From: an uncultured Collinsella sp.
Lineage (GTDB): Bacteria; Actinomycetota; Coriobacteriia; Coriobacteriales; Coriobacteriaceae
Direction of reading: 5' to 3'
DNA: 12,800 bases
NCBI GenBank assembly: GCA_900766165.1
Contig: CAAFUK010000097.1
Span: 1 to 12,800 of the forward strand
The notes below the pieces were generated by a model, which was not told where the DNA came from, ran no database searches, and saw only the letters and a list, made by a program, of their open reading frames with translations. Below, piece after piece: positions 1 to 12,739 of this stretch (within the stretch, counting starts at the first letter, position 1; the number at the start of each line of letters is the position of its first letter). The position numbers and the translations under genes are program-made.

Positions 1-19
1 ACGTGTGCTCTTCCGATCT
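1..19 (+). other. Illumina TruSeq adapter remnant (not genomic)
   Basis: The first 19 bases, ACGTGTGCTCTTCCGATCT, are identical to the 3' end of the Illumina TruSeq read-2/index adapter. They are a sequencing artefact left at a contig edge. Genomic sequence begins at about base 20, so nothing upstream of the L10 leader (its promoter, or rplK-rplA, which usually precede rplJ) can be read here. Confidence 0.95.
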
Positions 20-43
20 TAATACTTTCGGTTCACGCACGAA

Positions 44-117
44 TCCGCTGCCAGAGACAGCCGGTGCAAACGGGCATCGCCCGCGAGCTTAATGGGATAT
101 CCCGCCAGCCGAGGTGG
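44..117 (+). promoter_or_regulatory. Ribosomal protein L10 leader (autoregulatory mRNA element)
   Basis: This is the 5' leader of rplJ. It matches the known L10 leader pattern: the segment AGAGACAGCCGGTGC (53-67), a small hairpin CGGGC-ATC-GCCCG (71-83), the conserved GCTTAAT (87-93), and the closing strand GCCGAGGT (108-115), in that order. In other bacteria this RNA contains a kink-turn bound by L10 or the L10-L12 complex, which lowers expression of the stalk operon when L10 is in excess. It stands 120 bases upstream of the rplJ start and directly before a terminator hairpin, which suggests control by transcription termination. The assignment rests on motif recognition, not on a covariance-model search. 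Confidence 0.85.
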
Positions 118-137
118 TCGAGTAGATATGTCTTCTC

Positions 138-174
138 GCCCCCGTCGCTCATGCAGCGCGGGGGCTTTCTTTTT
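138..174 (+). terminator. Intrinsic terminator/attenuator in the rplJ leader
   Basis: GCCCCCG (138-144) pairs with CGGGGGC (159-165). The stem continues after one bulged T with CGCT (146-149) and AGCG (155-158) around a 5-base loop, and is followed by TTTCTTTTT (166-174). It lies between the L10 leader and rplJ, where it would end transcripts before the gene, so it is probably the regulated attenuator. GCCCCCG recurs at 181-187 and could pair with the same right arm after read-through. Confidence 0.8.
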
Positions 175-239
175 GGACATGCCCCCGTCACGTCCTTGTG
201 GCGGACCGTGCCCGGAAAGAATTCGAGGAGGTGTAATTC

Positions 240-761
240 ATGCCCCAGCAGTACAAAATCGACAAGGTTGCAGAGATCGAGTCCCGTATCGCCGAGAACG
301 CCGGTCTGTTCGTCGTCAACTACAACGGTCTGACGGTTAAGCAGGCTCAGGAGCTGCGTCATCAGCTTCGCGAGTGCGGTGCCGAGATGAAGGTCTACAA
401 GAACAACCTGGTCAAGATCGCTCTCAAGAACCAGGAGCAGCCCGAGCTCGACGAGATCCTCGCCGGCCCCGTCGCTTATGTGTTCTACGAGTCCGAGCCG
501 GTCGAGGCCGCTAAGGCCCTTAAGGACTTCTCCGCTAAGTCCAAGGGCGTCCTTGAGATCAAGGGCGGTATCTCCGACGGCAAGGCCGTTTCCGCTGATG
601 ATGTTAAGGCTATCGCCGAGCTGCCCACCAAGGATCAGCTTCTCGGCCAGATCGCCGGTCTCATCTCCGGTTTCGCTCGCGACATCGCTGTCTGCGTCAA
701 CGGCGTTTCCTCTGGTCTCGCTCGTTCGATCCAGCAGGTCTCCGAGCAGAAGGCAGCCTAG
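240..761 (+). CDS. rplJ: 50S ribosomal protein L10
   Basis: L10 (uL10) forms the base of the ribosomal stalk. Its N-terminal domain binds 23S rRNA near L11, and its C-terminal helix carries L7/L12 dimers. The 173-residue protein has the usual family length. It starts MPQQYKIDKV, contains the family segment with NYNGLTVKQ and LRHQLRE, then KVYKNNLVKIAL, and ends in a long helix-prone tail (about residues 135-173) that would bind L12. The start is set by GAGGAGGTG at 225-233, six bases before ATG. The L10 leader upstream and rplL downstream confirm the identity. Regulation is probably by L10 feedback through that leader. The stop is TAG at 759-761. Confidence 0.97.
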   Translation: MPQQYKIDKVAEIESRIAENAGLFVVNYNGLTVKQAQELRHQLRECGAEMKVYKNNLVKIALKNQEQPELDEILAGPVAYVFYESEPVEAAKALKDFSAKSKGVLEIKGGISDGKAVSADDVKAIAELPTKDQLLGQIAGLISGFARDIAVCVNGVSSGLARSIQQVSEQKAA

Positions 762-776
762 TCGCTGTTTTCACCC

Positions 777-844
777 GCGGCGGCAACGCCGCACCCCTGG
801 CGCATTCGCGCCGTGTTTTAACTGATCTCCGTGCACAGACACGG
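777..844 (+). other. Three consecutive hairpins between rplJ and rplL
   Basis: The 102-base gap between the two stalk genes holds three short perfect hairpins. The first is GCGGCG (777-782) with CGCCGC (787-792) around a GCAA (GNRA) tetraloop. The second is GGCGC (799-803) with GCGCC (808-812), followed by GTGTTTT, a weak terminator-like context. The third is CCGTG (829-833) with CACGG (840-844), ending seven bases before the rplL ribosome binding site. They may affect processing, partial termination or relative translation, because L12 is needed in several copies per L10. The structures are read directly; the roles are inferred. Confidence 0.55.
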
Positions 845-863
845 AAACCGAAAGGACTTAGAA

Positions 864-1241
864 ATGGCTAAGCTTACCACCGATGAGATCATCGATGCTC
901 TTAAGGAAATGACCCTTCTCGAGGCTTCCGAGCTCGTTAAGGCTATCGAGGACACCTTCGGCGTTTCCGCCGCTGCTCCTGCCGCTGTTGTCGCCGCTCC
1001 CGCTGCTGGCGCTGCTGAGGCCGAGGAGAAGACCGAGTTTGACGTCGTGCTCGAGGGCTTCGGCGACAACAAGATCCAGGTCATCAAGGCCGTCCGTGAG
1101 CTCACCAACCTTGGCCTGAAGGAGGCCAAGGAGGTCGTCGAGGGCGCTCCCAAGGCTGTTCTCGAGGGTGCCAAGAAGGAGGACGCCGAGGCTGCCAAGG
1201 AGAAGCTCGAGGCTGCTGGCGCTGCTGTCACCCTCAAGTAA
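864..1241 (+). CDS. rplL: 50S ribosomal protein L7/L12
   Basis: L7/L12 (bL12) is the multi-copy stalk protein that recruits and activates the translational GTPases (initiation, elongation and release factors). The 125-residue product shows the full architecture: N-terminal dimerisation and L10-binding helices (residues 1-33), an Ala/Pro-rich flexible hinge (35-54), and the C-terminal factor-binding domain (55-125) with the conserved helix around NKIQVIKAVRE (69-79). ATG at 864 is chosen because it follows AAAGGA (851-856) by seven bases and gives the family start MAKLTTDEI. An in-frame ATG at 831 would add 11 unrelated residues. It is probably co-transcribed with rplJ and ends at the terminator at 1270. 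Confidence 0.97.
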   Translation: MAKLTTDEIIDALKEMTLLEASELVKAIEDTFGVSAAAPAAVVAAPAAGAAEAEEKTEFDVVLEGFGDNKIQVIKAVRELTNLGLKEAKEVVEGAPKAVLEGAKKEDAEAAKEKLEAAGAAVTLK

Positions 1242-1269
1242 TCAGGCTTTCTCGCCAGATTTCTTTGCA

Positions 1270-1308
1270 GACGGGGTTCGCATTGCGAGCCCCGTCTTTT
1301 TTATTTTT
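1270..1308 (+). terminator. Intrinsic terminator after rplL
   Basis: GACGGGGTTCGC (1270-1281) pairs with GCGAGCCCCGTC (1285-1296) over 12 positions, including one G-T pair, around a 3-base loop. It is followed by TTTTTTATTTTT (1297-1308). It closes the rplJ-rplL transcript. Confidence 0.92.
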
Positions 1309-1556
1309 CGGTCCCTCATTCCCATTGCTCGGCACGCAGAACACCGTTGTCTTCGCCGTGCCAATCCCGTTACCGCTGGGGCGTAAAATTGCACCATTCG
1401 AGCAATAATTTGCGTTGACCTGCTGAAGAATTGCGTTTGCCTTACGGCGGCGTATGTCTCCGGCGGTAAGATACTTCGGTATCGCAATTTGGTCTGCGGC
1501 CGCCGTGCCGCACGCATAGGGCGCATTCTGCGCCTGCGAAAGGATCCTTGAATAAC
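1309..1556 (+). other. rplL-galU intergenic region with leader hairpins
   Basis: I see no convincing gene in these 248 bases. Two hairpins lie in the probable galU leader: GATAC (1470-1474) with GTATC (1479-1483) on a UUCG tetraloop, and GGCGCA (1520-1525) with TGCGCC (1529-1534), which ends four bases before the galU ribosome binding site GAAAGGA (1538-1544). A galU promoter is expected because a strong terminator stands upstream. A -35-like TTGACC (1415-1420) is present, but no good -10 sits at proper spacing, so I do not call a promoter. Confidence 0.4.
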
Positions 1557-2465
1557 ATGAAGGCAATCATCCCCGCCGCCGGCCTTGGCACGCGTTTTCT
1601 GCCTGGCACTAAGTGCACGCCCAAAGAGATGCTGCCGGTGCTCGACAAGCCGGTCATTCAGTATGTCGTTGAGGAGGCACTCGACCCCGAGGAGGTCGAC
1701 GACGCCATCATCGTTACCTCTCCCGGTAAGCCCGAACTGCTGAGCTACTTCCAGCCCGACCGTTCGCTCGAGAACCTGCTGCGCGAGCGCGGCAAGAACG
1801 CCTATGCCGATGCCGTCGCCCACGCTGGCGGTATGCCGGTCGACTTCCGCTATCAGTACGAGCCCAAGGGTCTCGGCCATGCTATCCGCTCTGCTGCCGA
1901 CGCCGTGGCAGGGGAGAACTTCCTGGTTCTTCTGGGCGACTACGTTGTGCCTAACCGTGATATCTGCGACAAGATGCTCGCCGTTTCCAAGGAGCACGGT
2001 GGCGCTTCGGTTATCGCCGTCGCTGCTTGCTCGCCCGAGGAAGTCAGCCGCTACGGCGTTATCGCCGGCGAGCGTGTCGGTTCGCTCGAGGGCGCCGAGG
2101 GCGTTGCCGATGCCGAGCCGGGCGCTGTCTGGCGCATCGGCGGTCTGGTCGAGAAGCCTGCTCCCGAGGCGGCTCCTTCCAACCTGTACATCGTCGGTCG
2201 TTACCTGCTGAGCCCGCTGGTCATGGACCTGCTCGCCGATCAGCAGGCCGGCAAGGGCGGCGAGATCCAGCTCACCGACGCCATGGCCCGCTCGCTCGAC
2301 CGCGAGGCCATGTACGCTGTCGTCATCGACCCGCTCTCGGGCTACGACACCGGCACCCCGTCTGGCTGGATGGCCACCAACGCCCTCATGGCCGCAAGCG
2401 ATCCTCGCTTTGCCAGCGCCTTCTGGGACGCCATCGACGAGCGCGGTGGCTTGATGCGCAAGTAA
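1557..2465 (+). CDS. galU: UTP--glucose-1-phosphate uridylyltransferase
   Basis: GalU makes UDP-glucose and pyrophosphate from UTP and glucose-1-phosphate, supplying glucosyl units for surface glycans and glycolipids and for galactose metabolism. The 302-residue cytosolic protein has the usual bacterial length. It opens with the nucleotide-binding signature GLGTRFLPGTK (residues 9-19) and PKEMLPV, contains LLGD with the probable metal-binding Asp128, and has the GGLVEKP motif with the conserved Lys200. It ends with the family-type segment DTGTPSGW. ATG 1557 gives the family start MKAIIPAAG. A TTG at 1548 in the same frame would add three residues, but stands only three bases from the ribosome binding site; ATG 1557 stands 12 bases away, somewhat long. 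It sits between two terminators, so it is likely its own transcription unit. Placement between rplL and rpoB is unusual. Confidence 0.95.
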   Translation: MKAIIPAAGLGTRFLPGTKCTPKEMLPVLDKPVIQYVVEEALDPEEVDDAIIVTSPGKPELLSYFQPDRSLENLLRERGKNAYADAVAHAGGMPVDFRYQYEPKGLGHAIRSAADAVAGENFLVLLGDYVVPNRDICDKMLAVSKEHGGASVIAVAACSPEEVSRYGVIAGERVGSLEGAEGVADAEPGAVWRIGGLVEKPAPEAAPSNLYIVGRYLLSPLVMDLLADQQAGKGGEIQLTDAMARSLDREAMYAVVIDPLSGYDTGTPSGWMATNALMAASDPRFASAFWDAIDERGGLMRK

Positions 2466-2485
2466 TCCTTCGGGCATCGACATTT

Positions 2486-2518
2486 ACGGGTGCGGACTTC
2501 GGTCCGCACCCGTTTTTT
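2486..2518 (+). terminator. Intrinsic terminator after galU
   Basis: ACGGGTGCGGAC (2486-2497) pairs perfectly with GTCCGCACCCGT (2502-2513) over 12 base pairs, capped by a UUCG tetraloop closed by C-G (an extra-stable loop) and followed by six T (2513-2518). It is a textbook terminator 20 bases after the galU stop. Confidence 0.95.
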
Positions 2519-2560
2519 ATAAGAGCTGCGATTGCCGACTCTCTGTTCACAGAAAATATA

Positions 2561-2574
2561 TGAACAGATGTTCG
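2561..2574. promoter_or_regulatory. LexA (SOS) box-like palindrome upstream of rpoB
   Basis: TGAACAGATGTTCG holds a perfect GAAC-N4-GTTC palindrome and matches the Gram-positive/actinobacterial LexA box (CGAAC-N4-GTTCG) except at the first base. It is followed by A, as in the longer mycobacterial form. It overlaps a second inverted repeat, CTGTTCA (2543-2549) with TGAACAG (2561-2567). It lies about 90 bases upstream of the likely rpoB -35. A chance match is possible, and it may be the operator of another regulator. Confidence 0.35.
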
Positions 2575-2651
2575 ATTCACAGCTATCTACCTGCACCTTT
2601 TCTGTCGAAAAACTTTGCTACTCCAAAAACTCAATCGCGTCAAGGCTTTTC

Positions 2652-2679
2652 TTGCCCAACGGTCGGTACCTGATAAACT
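2652..2679 (+). promoter_or_regulatory. Probable rpoBC promoter (extended -10)
   Basis: TTGCCC (2652-2657) is followed after 16 bases by TAAACT (2674-2679), directly preceded by TGA (2671-2673), an extended -10 TGn element. It is the best housekeeping-type promoter between the galU terminator and rpoB. Transcription would start near 2686, giving a leader of about 67 bases. Confidence 0.65.
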
Positions 2680-2695
2680 ATTAGGTTGCGATAAC

Positions 2696-2716
2696 TGGCG
2701 AGGCTATGCCTCGCCA
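2696..2716 (+). promoter_or_regulatory. Stable hairpin in the rpoB 5' leader
   Basis: TGGCGAGGC (2696-2704) and GCCTCGCCA (2708-2716) form a perfect 9-bp stem with the loop TAT. It begins about 10 bases after the predicted transcription start and ends 20 bases before the ribosome binding site. No T-run follows, so it is not an intrinsic terminator. It may stabilise the 5' end or be a protein-binding palindrome in DNA. Confidence 0.55.
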
Positions 2717-2752
2717 ACCCACCGAGCATTTCCGTGAAGGAGGAAAAACCTG

Positions 2753-6244
<3,492 letters not shown>

Positions 6245-6250
6245 TTGACT

Positions 6251-10726
<4,476 letters not shown>

Positions 10727-10754
10727 TTTCCTAGTACGTTAACCGTCCTTCCAA

Positions 10755-10789
10755 AGACCCGCTTCCCAACAGGGGAGCGGGTCTTTTTT
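10755..10789 (+). terminator. Intrinsic terminator after rpoC
   Basis: AGACCCGCTTCCC (10755-10767) pairs with GGGGAGCGGGTCT (10772-10784) over 13 positions, including one G-T pair, with the loop AACA, followed by a run of six T (10784-10789). It ends the rpoBC operon. Confidence 0.95.
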
Positions 10790-10798
10790 GTTGAAGAA

Positions 10799-10835
10799 AA
10801 CCTACCAAAAAGGGACAGGTTTATTTTGGTAGGTT
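10799..10835 (+). repeat. REP-like palindromic repeat, copy 1
   Basis: A perfect 12-bp inverted repeat, AACCTACCAAAA (10799-10810) and TTTTGGTAGGTT (10824-10835), surrounds the 13-base loop AGGGACAGGTTTA. The stretch 10801-10835 recurs in inverted orientation at 12594-12628 with 32 of 35 bases identical. The pair brackets the sigma/anti-sigma operon. It resembles dispersed REP-type elements mobilised by Y1 (RAYT-like) transposases. No transposase gene is in the window, and genome copy number cannot be judged here. Confidence 0.8.
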
Positions 10836-10850
10836 ATTCCTGCTTGAATT

Positions 10851-10879
10851 TGAAACATTTCGTTCGGTCAAAGCGTATC
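10851..10879 (+). promoter_or_regulatory. ECF-type promoter, probably autoregulated
   Basis: TGAAAC (10851-10856) and CGTATC (10874-10879) are separated by 17 bases. This is close to the ECF consensus known from Bacillus sigma-W/X/V promoters (TGAAAC, 16 bases, CGTA). It lies 48 bases upstream of the ECF sigma start, where an autoregulated promoter is expected. The transcript would start near 10886. Confidence 0.7.
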
Positions 10880-10916
10880 TATGGTGAGGGCCTCAGCAAG
10901 AAACATCAGCATCACC

Positions 10917-10924
10917 GGGAGGTG
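10917..10924 (+). promoter_or_regulatory. Ribosome binding site fixing the sigma factor start
   Basis: GGGAGGTG stands just ahead of ATG 10928; the GGAGG core is five bases from the start codon. An in-frame GTG-type start at 10826 lies upstream of the ECF promoter and would add 34 residues that do not resemble a sigma factor, so the short form is chosen. Confidence 0.8.
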
Positions 10925-10927
10925 ATT

Positions 10928-11446
10928 ATGGAAGAACAAGCATTTAGACAGGCGGTCGAGGATCACCGTGATGTCGTGTTTCGAATCGCATTGACGTATC
11001 TGCGCGATCGTGCCGATGCCGACGATGTCGCTCAAGACGTCTTTCTGAAGTTACTCAAAAGCGATGCCCAATTTGAAAGCTGGGAACATCTTCGTCGATG
11101 GCTTATCCGGGTCACGATCAATGAATGCAAATCTCTCTTTCGAAAGCCATGGAGGCGTGTGGAGGATATTGAGAACCTGGCCGATTCGCTTTCGACGGCG
11201 CAGGAGGAGACCAAGGCGGTCCTGTCAGACGTTATGCGACTTCCGGAACGATTCCGTGTTCCCATCATGCTCTATTACTATCTGGGCTTTTCGACCTCAG
11301 AGATTGCCGAGTTATTGCATGTGCCAGCCGCGACTGTTCGAACGCGTTTGGCTCGCGGCAGATCGAAGCTCAAGTTCATCCTAGAGGAGGGCGACCGTGA
11401 AATCCAATCAAATCAAGCAGGCCTTCGAGTCCGTCCAAGCCGATAG
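10928..11446 (+). CDS. ECF-family RNA polymerase sigma factor
   Basis: This 172-residue protein has the two-domain build of extracytoplasmic-function sigma factors, which direct core polymerase to stress or envelope promoters. Region 2 spans about residues 8-76, with DADDVAQDVFLKL (30-42) binding core and melting the -10, and WLIRVTINECKSLFRK. Region 4 spans about 102-152, with the helix-turn-helix FSTSEIAELLHVPAATVRTR (121-140) for the -35. There is no sigma region 1 or 3, as usual for the group. The next gene, encoding a membrane protein, overlaps its end by 50 bases, the usual sigma/anti-sigma layout. Unlike rpoBC it uses TTA leucine codons (42 and 129). The exact ECF group and the signal sensed are unknown. 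Confidence 0.93.
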   Translation: MEEQAFRQAVEDHRDVVFRIALTYLRDRADADDVAQDVFLKLLKSDAQFESWEHLRRWLIRVTINECKSLFRKPWRRVEDIENLADSLSTAQEETKAVLSDVMRLPERFRVPIMLYYYLGFSTSEIAELLHVPAATVRTRLARGRSKLKFILEEGDREIQSNQAGLRVRPSR

Positions 11447-12473
11447 CGATCTTGCTGACCGTGTTCTTTATGCCGCTGCTGGTGAGCCGCTTCGCCGAAA
11501 GGGTCACGCGAAGCCTCTGTATGTTGCCGTGATCGGATGCCTTGCCGGAGTGCTGGCGACCGGAGGGGTCGCCTACGCCTTCGTCAATTCCAGCTATTTT
11601 GCCTCTGCCTGGGGAAACCACGGCAACGGGGATTCCATTACCTGGACCAACGGCGGCTCATCGGGAACTAAATATACCTACACCAGAGAGTTTGGCGATG
11701 GCATCGCGCCCCAAAGCCTGGAAGGCGCAGTCCAGGAGGTTAATCTGTCCGTCGAGGGCAACGGCTATACGCTTGATATCCATGAGATGGCAATCGACCA
11801 AAACGGCTGCGGAGCCGTGACGTTTACGTTGTCCAATCCAAATGGAGTTAACTACTACAAGCCAGCAGCAGAGATTGGCGAACTTGTTCTCTATGGTGAA
11901 GAAGAGCAGGGCATCGGCACGCCCGATATGAAGTTCGGCGAGGAATGGCCTGACACACGCAGCACAATTGATAAGGACACATCAAGCGATACTGTCATTA
12001 ATGGCACGATGTACTTTGCCGCTATGGATCGCGAGCGAGATTTGCAACATGCTGTCACCTGGAATATCCATTGGACCGAGGGTGAAGGTGAGAGTGCGAG
12101 GCGGTTTGAGGCGTCGACACCCGAGTTCAATATTGGAGCGTACGTCGATACAAAGGAACTCCGCTCCGGTGACTCGCCTCTTGAGATTAGCCCGTTTTCC
12201 ATCCAGACGCACATCGATGATTTGGGCTATGAAGCAGTTGATAATAAGCTGACCGTCAGCTACAAGGATGGATCGGAGCAGATTATCGAAGATGACGACG
12301 CAGGGGTGTTCAACTTATATTTTTCTTATGGGCGCAATAGCGGAGAGAACATCTGGGTGCCAACGAAGTTGATTGATGTCGATCAAGTTGTCTCGGTAAC
12401 CCTTGAAATTGTGAGGTATACATCAACAGGGGAGACCGAAACGAAAGAGCCCTTTACCATCGTCTATTCGTAA
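11397..12473 (+). CDS. Putative membrane-anchored anti-sigma factor
   Basis: The 358-residue protein has a short cytosolic head (residues 1-40, with QIKQAFESVQADSDLADRVL), positive residues RRKGHAK, one membrane segment (about 41-63), and a large outside domain of about 295 residues rich in beta-prone, polar sequence. Topology should be N-in. Position and overlap with the ECF gene suggest that the head holds the sigma factor at the membrane and the outer part senses an envelope signal. The head has no Cys, so it is not a zinc-type (HxxxCxxC) anti-sigma domain. The outer domain recalls DUF4179-type partners of Bacillota and Coriobacteriia ECF factors, but this is from memory. GTG 11397 follows GAGGAGGG (11384-11391) by five bases. 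The 50-base overlap implies translational coupling. Sigma release may need proteolysis; no protease gene is present. Confidence 0.75.
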   Translation: MKSNQIKQAFESVQADSDLADRVLYAAAGEPLRRKGHAKPLYVAVIGCLAGVLATGGVAYAFVNSSYFASAWGNHGNGDSITWTNGGSSGTKYTYTREFGDGIAPQSLEGAVQEVNLSVEGNGYTLDIHEMAIDQNGCGAVTFTLSNPNGVNYYKPAAEIGELVLYGEEEQGIGTPDMKFGEEWPDTRSTIDKDTSSDTVINGTMYFAAMDRERDLQHAVTWNIHWTEGEGESARRFEASTPEFNIGAYVDTKELRSGDSPLEISPFSIQTHIDDLGYEAVDNKLTVSYKDGSEQIIEDDDAGVFNLYFSYGRNSGENIWVPTKLIDVDQVVSVTLEIVRYTSTGETETKEPFTIVYS

Positions 12474-12478
12474 GATTT

Positions 12479-12513
12479 GGGGTCGCTTCCTACTAGGGGA
12501 AGCGGCCTCTTTT
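12479..12513 (+). terminator. Intrinsic terminator after the sigma/anti-sigma operon
   Basis: GGTCGCTTCC (12481-12490) pairs with GGAAGCGGCC (12498-12507), including one G-T pair, around a 7-base loop, followed by TCTTTT (12508-12513). It begins five bases after the stop codon. The short T-run suggests moderate strength. Confidence 0.8.
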
Positions 12514-12593
12514 GCGTTAAATGGAAACGCCGCCGATTTCCATGCGACAGATGAGAGCAGATCACCGCTGGAGCGCGACGTTTCCCCAGATAA

Positions 12594-12628
12594 AACCGAC
12601 CAAAATAAACCTGTCCCTATTTGGAAGG
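12594..12628 (-). repeat. REP-like palindromic repeat, copy 2 (inverted)
   Basis: Read on the minus strand, this segment matches 10801-10835 with 32 of 35 bases identical; the inner 25 bases differ at one place. Its own arms, CCAAAATA and TATTTGG, form a slightly imperfect palindrome around the conserved loop (AACCTGTCCC on the + strand). It lies 80 bases after the terminator of the sigma/anti-sigma unit. Confidence 0.8.
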
Positions 12629-12702
12629 GAACGTTGCCCCGACAAGCACGTCGGATTCCCGGTCCGGGCGGCCCGCTGTTTAAGTTTGTCGCGAGTTCCG
12701 CA

Positions 12703-12739
12703 CGCAAAGGAAAGCACTTAATGTGCTTTCCGTCTTGCG
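12703..12739. other. Long hairpin near the window end
   Basis: GGAAAGCAC (12709-12717) pairs perfectly with GTGCTTTCC (12723-12731). After small bulges the stem extends with CGCAA (12703-12707) and TTGCG (12735-12739). No clear T-run follows on the + strand. On the minus strand TTTG follows the inner stem, so it may be a weak terminator for a minus-strand gene entering from beyond 12800, whose possible stop codon lies in the loop. The neighbouring sequence (12639-12668) also has short GC-rich inverted repeats. Confidence 0.5.

Noticed and set aside
831..863. Upstream ATG as the rplL start
   Set aside because: It lies inside a hairpin, has no ribosome binding site, and adds 11 residues foreign to the L7/L12 family.
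1384..1442. galU promoter from TAAAAT (1384-1389) or TTGACC (1415-1420)
   Set aside because: Neither box has a credible partner at 16-18 bases, so no promoter is called.
1242..2483. A 413-codon open frame on the minus strand over galU
   Set aside because: It mirrors galU, runs through both flanking terminators, and has no recognisable protein features.
2532..2562. Promoter TTGCCG-N19-TATATG upstream of rpoB
   Set aside because: The 19-base spacer and weak -10 make it a poor match; the extended -10 promoter at 2652-2679 is better placed.
10799..10835. Palindromic repeat as a second rpoC terminator
   Set aside because: It has no downstream T-run, rpoC already has a strong terminator at 10755-10789, and an inverted copy exists elsewhere, so it is better described as a repeat.
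10826..10927. Longer N-terminus for the ECF sigma factor
   Set aside because: The extension would span the predicted ECF promoter, lacks a ribosome binding site and shows no sigma similarity.
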